A program made the translations under genes and the position numbers. A stretch of 5,232 bases of DNA from Lentisphaerota bacterium (GTDB lineage Bacteria; Verrucomicrobiota; Kiritimatiellia; RFP12; UBA1067). Position 1 is the first letter of the stretch; every line of letters starts with the position of its first letter. Shown one piece after another: positions 1 to 5,232 of the stretch. The notes beneath the pieces are model-generated. The model was not told the DNA's origin. It searched no databases and worked only from the letters and a program-made list of their open reading frames with translations. Location of the stretch: the NCBI GenBank assembly GCA_015061765.1, contig SUVZ01000301.1, positions 1 through 5,232 of the forward strand, read 5' to 3'.

Positions 1-85
1 GGAAATACGCCGTCTTGTCAACGTAAATGCCGCCCTTCCTGATAAGGGTGGCAAAATCGCTCGTAGATGTCGCTATCGGTTTCAT
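1..85 (-). CDS. AAA-ATPase-like / PD-(D/E)XK nuclease family protein, N-terminal fragment
   Basis: Only the first 28 codons are inside the window; the gene runs off at position 1. The protein opens MKPIATSTSDFATLIRKG and continues with GIYVDKTAYF. The pattern of a short polar start, an S-D-F-x-x-L-I-R segment and then Y-V-D-K-T followed by an aromatic is the hallmark start of the AAA-ATPase_like family (PF09820). In that family the N-terminal domain is usually followed by a P-loop ATPase region and a C-terminal PDDEXK_9 nuclease-like domain, about 500-600 residues in all. Those later parts cannot be seen here. The family is abundant and often multi-copy in gut anaerobes; its cellular role is not established. 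The ATG at 85-83 is the only sensible start: an upstream ATG at 93-91 meets a stop after three codons. There is no Shine-Dalgarno, and a -10 box lies 8 bp upstream. It is transcribed separately from the DUF4838 genes. Confidence 0.82.
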   Translation of the reverse strand, partial: MKPIATSTSDFATLIRKGGIYVDKTAYF

Positions 86-471
86 TTGCGCATATTATAG
101 CACATGTTGTGTTGGAATATTAGATGGAATGGTTAGTTGCGTCCTACCCGTCCCACATCACCCAAGCCGCCATTGAGCGCACAAACTCTTTCGCCGCCAG
201 AAGCCCATACCGCTTCCTGCACCCTTGGTACGAAGGTCATTTGACCCATAGCTGGTGTATCTGCTCTTTCCTGTTCACTTTAACTTTCATGTTTCTTTTT
301 CTTTCTTTGCAAGCTTGAAACTCCAACTAACGCGTCCCCTTCTCCAAAGAAACCATATCTCTCAAAATCGCAGCCTGTCCACTTAAAATTTCCAGCGCAG
401 CAAGTAGGGTCTGTCCCCGCAGGATCCTCAATCGAATCCGGGAAAGTAATACACCACAAAATTACTGCATT
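86..471. other. Intergenic stretch without a convincing gene; possible decayed coding sequence
   Basis: This 386-bp stretch separates the end of the 667-residue gene from the AAA-ATPase-like gene. Apart from the promoter at 94-102 nothing in it can be named. No clear rho-independent terminator follows the stop codon at 474-472. The only hairpin nearby is a 6-bp stem with a 10-base loop (445-450 pairing with 461-466) that is AT-rich and has no T-run. One minus-strand frame has three stop-free segments (461-330, 326-240 and 236-147) split by a TAG at 329-327 and a TGA at 239-237. The first contains the amphipathic-helix-like LAALEILSGQAAILRDMVSL and the third KEFVRSMAAWVMWDG, which look protein-like. 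A plus-strand frame at 124-318 with a hydrophobic C-terminus is also open. None has both a good start and a recognisable family, so this could be a degraded gene, a small repeated element or plain spacer. Confidence 0.4.
94..102 (-). promoter_or_regulatory. Extended -10 promoter of the AAA-ATPase-like gene
   Basis: Read on the minus strand the sequence is TGCTATAAT, a full consensus -10 (99-94) with the TGn extension (102-100). No good -35 is seen at 16-18 bp spacing (the 17-bp candidate at 122-117 reads TAATAT), but extended -10 promoters often do without one. Only 8 bases separate the -10 from the ATG at 85. Transcription would therefore start about 2 bases before the start codon, or at it, giving an essentially leaderless mRNA. 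The start site is inferred from the usual -10 geometry. Confidence 0.5.
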
Positions 472-2475
472 TTAACGGCGCGGAGCGCCACGTAGATACG
501 GCCCCTTGACACTCAGCTTTCCCGGATGAAGCGCGACAGGATCTTCCGCCGACATGCCGCGGACAAAATCGCAGTAGACTTTGCGGGCAGCCCGCAGCGC
601 CTTCCAATCACCTGAAGACCAGCCTGAGTAAAGTTTCAACTCTTCCCTCGCGATAGTTATTCCCTTTTGCAGGAAGCGCACCCTTTTCAATGCTCCGGAA
701 TCGTTCTCAACTAAAACCGCCGCCCTGTCAAGAATCTCCGCCAACTCATCAACGGGATATATGCTCAAAAGACCGTCGACACCTTTGCCCAGTTTTGCGG
801 ACTTCACATGAATCCGTTCAAGCTCGTCCAGATAACGTCTGATCTCCGGCGCAGCGGCGCCAAAACAGGAGCAGTAGTCGGCAACCTGCCCTTCATACGA
901 AAGATTGTCGTAATTGAAGAGAGCCCGTCCGAGCATGTAGAAGACAAAACCCTTCAAGGCGAATTCCCCGCTGCATTCGTCAAAAGAAACCCCTCTGACT
1001 CCGTTCACCTTAAACCTCACCACATCATCATACAGAATGCGGGCATAATTTTGCGGCACCTGCGCCTGAAAGCCCTCCAGAATATTTGGACGCCATATCT
1101 GCAAGTTCCCGAACCCGGCAAATACGGCGACAGACTCTACTTCCTGCCCGAACCTTGCCGCATCAGACAGATTGCCCGACACATTGAAAATGACCAGTGC
1201 AGGATGTGGGCGCACCTTCACCGGCGGTCGCGCATATCCCGCATAAATGAATGTTTTCAGTTTCTTGTCCGGAAATTCTTTCACCACACCTTCGGCGACT
1301 TTGTTACAGAAAGAAAGCACCCGGTCGGTAAGCGCGACATAGTTCGTCATCCGGCGTCCCGGATCCCAATAGCGAAGCATGCCGGGAGATGCATTGACCG
1401 GATCCAGACGACGGCAGCCTTCGCACATGCACACCGAATCCCTGTCGCCGTCCGGCAGACATATTGAGGCAGACGGCTTATCTGGGTTCTTCCGAAAGAA
1501 ATCAATGCGATCACGCACAACTTCAGCGATAAGCTCCTCGTTCGAAAGGCACAGCCGCGGATGTTTAGACCTGTTGACGCGCGTTCCGTCAGGCTGAAGC
1601 GCGAACCAGTCCGGATGTTCCGCCGAAAACCTTCTGTAATAGTCGCCGAAATAATGTCCGCCGTCGTGCACATCCTGCACGGTCGGCTTGGTTTTATCTG
1701 ATTTGAAAAGCAGCCTGTCGTTGAAACCGTGCCATTCATAGAATCCACGGTTGCCGGACTGGTCGATCATGCATTCGGCATATTTTTTCGCGAAAGCCGC
1801 AGCGTCACCACCGACGATCTTGAGAGCATTCCCGGAGAGAGCGCCTTTTGGCGCCCAGATGCGGCGGAGACAATCGAATTGCGGAGCCTTCTCCAGATTC
1901 ATTTCAGGAACCGCAACACGCCGTTTTTTCGGAATCACCTTACCGCTCTTTCCCGGCCAGAGATAGCGCACACCGAGCGACTCCAGAAAATACGTGACCG
2001 CATGGCTCACACCCACCCCGTCGCCACCGATCAACACTTTTCCCGCAGCAGTCCTCACCACTGCAGTCTGGGAGGGCACATCCAACTCGGCGATTTCGAT
2101 CACGGAAACGGAGCCGTCTTTCGTAACATCCGTTGAATCAACCAACCCGACATTACGCCCCGTCATTTCGGCAAGATGCCAACGCACTTCCTCCGCCAGC
2201 ATCTTCAACGTAAAACTTCGCGGATACAGACGGCGATTGCCGAAGTCCGTTGCCACCACCGCTGCATGCGTTTCATCAAAGAGAACCAGTCCTTCCCTGC
2301 GTTCGGGCACTACATCGCAAAGTTCCGGCTCATTCCTCAATCTTTTCTCAACCGCCAGATTCCCGGGCTCGCCCAACGGCACGGGAATCCATTTTTCCGC
2401 CGCAGGCGAAATCAATGTCATCAATGCAGCAAAAGACAGAACCGCAGAGCATTTTCCGCACATGATCCGATCCAT
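472..2475 (-). CDS. Secreted DUF4838 (glycoside-hydrolase-like) protein, short paralogue
   Basis: A 667-residue exported protein of the DUF4838 family (PF16126), whose biochemical function is not established. Residues 1-26 look like a type I signal peptide: MDRIMCGK, a hydrophobic stretch to about 22, then SPA/AEK with a likely cut near 25. No lipobox is seen. Residues about 60-195 resemble the GH67 N-terminal domain (alpha-glucuronidase accessory domain), including an amphipathic helix with WHLAEMTG (99-106) and a strand-loop GGDGVGVSHA. The DUF4838 core covers about 200-520: WHGFND (248-253), HYFGDYY (274-280), FALQPDGTR (291-299), LCLSN (308-312), CLPDG (339-343), CMCEGC (349-354), RPPVKVRPHP (416-425) and FDECSGEF (498-505). 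A helical tail follows to 667. From residue 27 it aligns with residue 193 onward of the upstream neighbour, plus a 23-residue insertion around 205-240. The start at 2475 is preferred to ATG 2463 because AGG (2485-2483) sits 7 bases before it. The gene starts 8 bp after its neighbour's stop, so translational coupling is likely. A polysaccharide-degrading role is inference. Confidence 0.88.
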   Translation of the reverse strand: MDRIMCGKCSAVLSFAALMTLISPAAEKWIPVPLGEPGNLAVEKRLRNEPELCDVVPERREGLVLFDETHAAVVATDFGNRRLYPRSFTLKMLAEEVRWHLAEMTGRNVGLVDSTDVTKDGSVSVIEIAELDVPSQTAVVRTAAGKVLIGGDGVGVSHAVTYFLESLGVRYLWPGKSGKVIPKKRRVAVPEMNLEKAPQFDCLRRIWAPKGALSGNALKIVGGDAAAFAKKYAECMIDQSGNRGFYEWHGFNDRLLFKSDKTKPTVQDVHDGGHYFGDYYRRFSAEHPDWFALQPDGTRVNRSKHPRLCLSNEELIAEVVRDRIDFFRKNPDKPSASICLPDGDRDSVCMCEGCRRLDPVNASPGMLRYWDPGRRMTNYVALTDRVLSFCNKVAEGVVKEFPDKKLKTFIYAGYARPPVKVRPHPALVIFNVSGNLSDAARFGQEVESVAVFAGFGNLQIWRPNILEGFQAQVPQNYARILYDDVVRFKVNGVRGVSFDECSGEFALKGFVFYMLGRALFNYDNLSYEGQVADYCSCFGAAAPEIRRYLDELERIHVKSAKLGKGVDGLLSIYPVDELAEILDRAAVLVENDSGALKRVRFLQKGITIAREELKLYSGWSSGDWKALRAARKVYCDFVRGMSAEDPVALHPGKLSVKGPYLRGAPRR

Positions 2476-2482
2476 TACAATA

Positions 2483-2485
2483 CCT
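2483..2485 (-). promoter_or_regulatory. Weak ribosome binding site overlapping the upstream stop codon
   Basis: On the minus strand the upstream gene ends TAG (2486-2484) and the next bases give TAGGTATTGTA before the ATG at 2475. The AGG is 7 bases from the start codon and shares two bases with the stop codon. A weak site embedded in the previous gene's stop is the usual layout for translational coupling. It supports ATG 2475 over the in-frame ATG at 2463, which lacks a better site. Confidence 0.5.
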
Positions 2486-4913
2486 ATTTTATCCCCAATT
2501 GACTCGCCCTAAACGCAGATGGATATTGCGCCAGAAATTCGACAATCATCTTCTTATGCGCAGCTTCCTCTTCAGCCGTCGGCTTAGATGGCTTACCGAT
2601 GCGCTTTCGCGCACTGAACCTTCCGAGATCGTTGCCAAACCGAAGCCTTGCAATCCGCTTGAGAACCACTGCATCATCGGCAGCAACATTGCGCGCTTCG
2701 GATAGAATTCCATCCAAAACATCAAAGTCGAGATGCTCCAGAAGGCGATTCTGGTGTCTGCGACGCTCCGCCCATCCCATGTGCACACATACATCGGCGG
2801 CGTTTGCCTCTGCTGCGGCCATCGTGAAACGCTCTACGGCATCAAAGTACGCGCGTATCTGCTTCGCCGCCGGGCCAAAACCCGCCAGGCAATAGTCGTC
2901 GACAAGCGAATCGAAATCAAGACGGTCGGGATTGAACTGGGCCTTGGCGCTCATGTAGTACGACAGGTTTTTCGTAGCCCACTCGTTGTACATGGAATCG
3001 AAATCGAATCCGAAAACACCGTTTTCCGCCAGAAGCGAAATGTCCGAGAACATCTTTCTCGCGAAATTGTCAGGCGCCGGAACCCTGAATCCCATGTGCG
3101 CATTGGGACGCCACATCACTTTATTGCCGAAACTGCTCCATGCCGCAAGGTTGCTTTCCACAATCGAGTCATTGGAAGCATTGGCATAATTTCCGGCGAC
3201 CGAGAGTACGAGCAGATTCGGATGCGGCTTCACACGGACAGGCGGCCTCGTATAGCAGGAGTACGCATATGTGGAAAGAAGCTTGTCCGGATATACTTCT
3301 GAGACGCGTTCAGCCACGCGGTTCATGAATTCGAAGACGCGATCCGTCATCGACACGTAGGGTTGAATTCCCCTTTTCGGGAAATATATCACCACATTTC
3401 CGGGCGGAGCATTCACCGGATCGAGCTTCCGGCATTCCTCGCACAGACACCACGAAACGGGAGCTCCGTCCGGAAGACACAGCGACAAAGCCTTTTTGGA
3501 CGGATTCCTCGCAAACTCGTCGATCTTGCGCCTTACGGTTATGTCAACCAATTCCTGATTTGAAAGGCAGAGCGTCGGGCGCTCCGTACGCTGTCCGAGA
3601 CGCAGATTGCGCGTCCCATCCGGCTGAAGCGCGAAAAGATGCGGCTTTGTCTTGTGATATTTCGGATAGTAGTCCTCGAAATAGTGTCCCCACTGGTAAC
3701 CGTCCGAATCTCCGGGACGGTCCGTCGTCATTATCTTGACATCATTAATGCCGTGCCAACGCCAGAAATCGCGGTTTCCTTCGCGGTCGGGAAATTCCGG
3801 CCAGCCGTAAAGCCTCATGCGGCGTACGGCAAACGGAGTGGCGTGTTCGACAGAAATTTCCGGAAGCGCGATCCTGCTTTTCTTCGGGATTATCTTGCCG
3901 TTTTTCCCGGGCCATATGTATCTGCAGCCGAGCGTTTCGAGAACATATGTGGTCGCGCGGCTCATTCCGGCATCTTCGCCGCCGAGATACACCTTGTTCC
4001 CCTCCCGCCAAATCCTGAAATACCCCGAACTGCCGGCCGCAAAACCCTCCGGACATTTCACCGGCTTGTACACAATCGCAGGAACTTCTTTAGGTTCCGC
4101 AGATACGACATCGAACTTCACGCCTGCCATTTCTTCAAGATGCCAAGCGAGCTCATCAGCCAGATTCCGGACTTTTTCACCCGCTTCACCAAGTGCCACA
4201 ACCGCCTTGGTCTTCCCGTCCCAAAGAACCAATCCTTCCCGGCGATCGGCCTTTTTCCCGAGCTTGGGCCTCTTCGCAAAGCGATCAGGCAGCTTGAGAA
4301 AGCCCTTCTCTCCAAGCGGTACGCCTTCCCACTTTTCGAGTTCCGGCAGCTTTTCGATGTCTTTCGCCTTTCTGAACGCCGCCATGAATTTTTCCTGGAG
4401 CTCGGAGACCTTACGTCCTTCGTCCGTAAGAATATCATTACCCGCGGAGTCCGCAAAAGACAGCGGCTTTTTCGCTCTGGCATACCCGACCTTCAATCTG
4501 CCGAGCGATTCGGGAATAAACACAACCTTCTCGCGAAGGGAATCCGCTTTGTTCTTGGCGGATTTCCCCAGCAGCTCGACCATCGCCGCCTTTCCGGCAA
4601 CAATCACCGTGCCGCCTTCCGCGACAAACCGTTCCGCCGCCGCTCGCGCTTCTCCATCAAGCCAGTTTTTTCCCTTTGCCTTGCCGCGAAGCTTCTCTCC
4701 GAAATACAAAACGGAATACTTGCCGTAATCCGCGGAAGACACCCAATCATCCTCAAACACTTCTGACGCATAGCGGCACCGGTCCGTCACATCGGACTTC
4801 ATCACCTTCACGTCCGTGCCGAATCCCATTAACGCAACAGGCTTTCCGGCATGTACCATACCGCACAACATCAGCACCGTCACCGCAAGAACGGCATCTA
4901 CCCGAATTTTCAT
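2484..4913 (-). CDS. Secreted DUF4838 protein with N-terminal amidotransferase-like domain, long paralogue
   Basis: An 809-residue exported protein. Residues 1-22 are a clear type I signal peptide (MKIR, hydrophobic core, VHA/GKP cut); the Cys at 17 is not in a lipobox context. Residues about 24-150 look like a class I glutamine-amidotransferase-like (flavodoxin-type) domain: PVALMGFG, YSVLYFGE (65-72), then a helix leading to FVAEGGTVIVAG (96-107). No nucleophile-elbow cysteine is apparent, so it is probably non-catalytic. A charged, probably helical linker (165-192) leads to a GH67-N-like domain (about 225-355, with AWHLEEMAG and GGEDAGMSRATTYVLETLGC) and a DUF4838 core (about 360-660). Core landmarks are WHGIND (386-391), HYFEDYY (410-416), FALQPDGTR (427-435), LCLSN (448-452), CLPDG (479-483), CLCEEC (489-494), RPPVRVKPHP (556-565) and FDSMYNEW (638-645). 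A helical, charged C-terminal tail follows. From about 193 on it is paralogous to the 667-residue gene just downstream. The start is fixed by GGAGG 7 bases upstream and by the signal peptide. Carbohydrate processing outside the cytoplasm is likely; the substrate is unknown. Confidence 0.9.
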   Translation of the reverse strand: MKIRVDAVLAVTVLMLCGMVHAGKPVALMGFGTDVKVMKSDVTDRCRYASEVFEDDWVSSADYGKYSVLYFGEKLRGKAKGKNWLDGEARAAAERFVAEGGTVIVAGKAAMVELLGKSAKNKADSLREKVVFIPESLGRLKVGYARAKKPLSFADSAGNDILTDEGRKVSELQEKFMAAFRKAKDIEKLPELEKWEGVPLGEKGFLKLPDRFAKRPKLGKKADRREGLVLWDGKTKAVVALGEAGEKVRNLADELAWHLEEMAGVKFDVVSAEPKEVPAIVYKPVKCPEGFAAGSSGYFRIWREGNKVYLGGEDAGMSRATTYVLETLGCRYIWPGKNGKIIPKKSRIALPEISVEHATPFAVRRMRLYGWPEFPDREGNRDFWRWHGINDVKIMTTDRPGDSDGYQWGHYFEDYYPKYHKTKPHLFALQPDGTRNLRLGQRTERPTLCLSNQELVDITVRRKIDEFARNPSKKALSLCLPDGAPVSWCLCEECRKLDPVNAPPGNVVIYFPKRGIQPYVSMTDRVFEFMNRVAERVSEVYPDKLLSTYAYSCYTRPPVRVKPHPNLLVLSVAGNYANASNDSIVESNLAAWSSFGNKVMWRPNAHMGFRVPAPDNFARKMFSDISLLAENGVFGFDFDSMYNEWATKNLSYYMSAKAQFNPDRLDFDSLVDDYCLAGFGPAAKQIRAYFDAVERFTMAAAEANAADVCVHMGWAERRRHQNRLLEHLDFDVLDGILSEARNVAADDAVVLKRIARLRFGNDLGRFSARKRIGKPSKPTAEEEAAHKKMIVEFLAQYPSAFRASQLGIK

Positions 4914-4920
4914 ATATCAT

Positions 4921-4925
4921 CCTCC
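4921..4925 (-). promoter_or_regulatory. Strong Shine-Dalgarno for the 809-residue gene
   Basis: The minus strand reads GGAGG followed by 7 bases (ATGATAT) and the ATG at 4913. This near-perfect site fixes the start and contrasts with the weak site of the downstream paralogue and with the apparent absence of a site at the AAA-ATPase-like gene. Confidence 0.8.
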
Positions 4926-4934
4926 AAAAAATAT

Positions 4935-4964
4935 ATTATATTAAGTGCTGAACCAGCACATGAA
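4935..4964 (-). promoter_or_regulatory. Probable promoter of the DUF4838 gene pair
   Basis: A consensus -10, TATAAT, lies at 4940-4935 on the minus strand in an AT-rich run. The best -35 at acceptable spacing is weak: TTCATG at 4964-4959, 18 bp upstream, with three of six consensus bases. Start of transcription would be near 4928, giving a leader of about 15 bases that contains the GGAGG site. A poor -35 with a palindrome filling the spacer suggests a regulated promoter. The AT-rich repeats allow other -10 registers. Confidence 0.45.
4945..4959. repeat. Perfect 6-bp inverted repeat (GTGCTG-AAC-CAGCAC), candidate operator
   Basis: The plus strand reads GTGCTGAACCAGCAC: two perfect 6-bp arms around a 3-base centre. 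It fills most of the spacer between the inferred -35 and -10 of the DUF4838 pair, where a dimeric regulator would block or remodel polymerase binding. Read as RNA it could be a short hairpin at the end of the upstream transcript. However, the T-run at 4931-4926 starts 13 bases beyond the stem, so a classic terminator is less likely. The cognate regulator is not in the window. Confidence 0.45.
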
Positions 4965-4993
4965 TTCTACTATCCTTTCACGAGACAGCCGTC

Positions 4994-5232
4994 TTATCTT
5001 ACAACGAAAGACAGACCTTTCGCCGCCACCTTGAGATAAATCCCGTCATTGCGAAGTTCAAGCGCACAGCTGCGCTTGCCCAGAACCGAGACGTCAAGGC
5101 TCCAGCCGTCAAGCGTTCCGGAAAAGCTTTCGCTGCCGACAATGACCGGATAGCTCCCGATATCAGGAGTTTTGGCGCCGCTGTTCTCCTTAATCAGCAC
5201 TATCTTTCCGCCGCCGGACAGCGTAACCGACT
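4994..5232 (-). CDS. C-terminal fragment of an autotransporter-type beta-strand-repeat surface protein
   Basis: The frame is open from the window edge (5232) to a TAA at 4996-4994, giving 78 residues; the true start lies upstream, outside. A GTG at 5200 is in frame but internal, since the reading frame continues beyond it with VTLSGGGKIVLI. The fragment is rich in short beta-strand patterns: SGGGKIVLI, then Y-P-V-I-V-G, S-G-T-L-D-G-W-S-L-D-V, a strand with CALELRNDGIYLKV, and a final GLSFVVR. This layout (a 'G-x-Y-x-x-I' strand, 'x-G-x-x-x-x-W', an 'L-x-x-x-x-G-I-Y-L-x-V' strand, and a hydrophobic end in -VR) resembles the C-termini of large autotransporter-associated beta-strand-repeat proteins common in Lentisphaerota and Kiritimatiellota. 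Such proteins are exported and surface-associated, usually without a known ligand. The family call rests on a short fragment and pattern memory. It ends 80 bp before the DUF4838 pair and could be transcribed separately. Confidence 0.55.
   Translation of the reverse strand, partial: SVTLSGGGKIVLIKENSGAKTPDIGSYPVIVGSESFSGTLDGWSLDVSVLGKRSCALELRNDGIYLKVAAKGLSFVVR

Noticed and set aside
124..318. A 64-codon plus-strand frame with a hydrophobic C-terminal segment, in the gene-poor stretch.
   Set aside because: It has only a weak upstream GGA and no recognisable family. It overlaps coding-like minus-strand frames, and its hydrophobic end comes from a T-rich tract. It cannot be excluded as a small membrane protein but is not supported well enough to annotate.
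445..466. Inverted repeat AGTAAT...ATTACT just after the stop of the 667-residue gene, considered as a terminator.
   Set aside because: The stem is 6 bp and AT-rich with a 10-base loop, and no T-run follows on the minus strand.
808..1467. A 219-codon open frame on the plus strand, opposite the 667-residue gene.
   Set aside because: It lies wholly inside the coding sequence of a recognisable DUF4838 protein and shows no family motif; shadow frame.
1347..1748. A 133-codon open frame on the minus strand in another frame of the 667-residue gene.
   Set aside because: It overlaps the conserved DUF4838 core, and its translation lacks any recognisable motif.
2461..2463. Alternative ATG start (2463) for the 667-residue protein.
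   Set aside because: It would still leave a signal peptide, but the ATG at 2475 has an AGG at 7-base spacing and sits 8 bp after the previous stop, the usual coupled layout.
3639..4766. A 375-codon open frame on the plus strand, opposite the 809-residue gene.
   Set aside because: It is the antisense shadow of a well-supported gene with signal peptide, Shine-Dalgarno and family motifs. The translation is rich in Arg, Phe and Pro with no recognisable domain, as expected from the complement of GC-ending codons.
4926..4959. The 4945-4959 hairpin plus the T-run at 4931-4926 as a rho-independent terminator for the upstream surface-protein gene.
   Set aside because: The T-run begins 13 bases after the stem and the bases between include the -10 box; an operator reading fits the position better, though a weak terminator role is not excluded.

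Overview
The window reads as a piece of a bacterial genome in the Verrucomicrobiota/Lentisphaerota/Kiritimatiellota range, probably a gut or rumen anaerobe. The clues are secreted DUF4838 proteins in tandem, the tail of an autotransporter-type beta-strand-repeat protein, and the start of an AAA-ATPase-like/PD-(D/E)XK gene, a combination typical of those groups. This is inference from gene content; nothing here fixes the taxonomy. All supported genes lie on the minus strand, so transcription runs from position 5232 towards 1.

In transcription order: (1) 5232-4994, the last 78 codons of a large surface protein whose start lies outside the window. (2) An 80-bp gap with a near-consensus -10 box, a perfect 6-bp inverted repeat and a strong Shine-Dalgarno. 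(3) 4913-2484, a secreted 809-residue protein: signal peptide, glutamine-amidotransferase-like domain, GH67-N-like domain, DUF4838 core and helical tail. (4) Only 8 bp later, 2475-472, a 667-residue paralogue that has its own signal peptide but lacks the amidotransferase-like domain. (5) A 386-bp stretch (471-86) with no convincing gene, though it has short coding-like stretches on the minus strand. (6) 85-1, the first 28 codons of an AAA-ATPase-like gene behind an extended -10 promoter that almost touches its start codon.

The two large genes probably form a bicistronic unit made by tandem duplication. Both are predicted to be exported, and both look like carbohydrate-active enzymes or carbohydrate-binding proteins related in architecture to alpha-glucuronidases. 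No substrate can be named. They share a five-cysteine pattern and an Asp/Glu pair in the core, which are the best places to look for chemistry.

I see no CRISPR array, tRNA, rRNA, insertion sequence or defence system. The most open questions are the function of the duplicated DUF4838 pair, the palindrome in its promoter and the origin of the 86-471 stretch.
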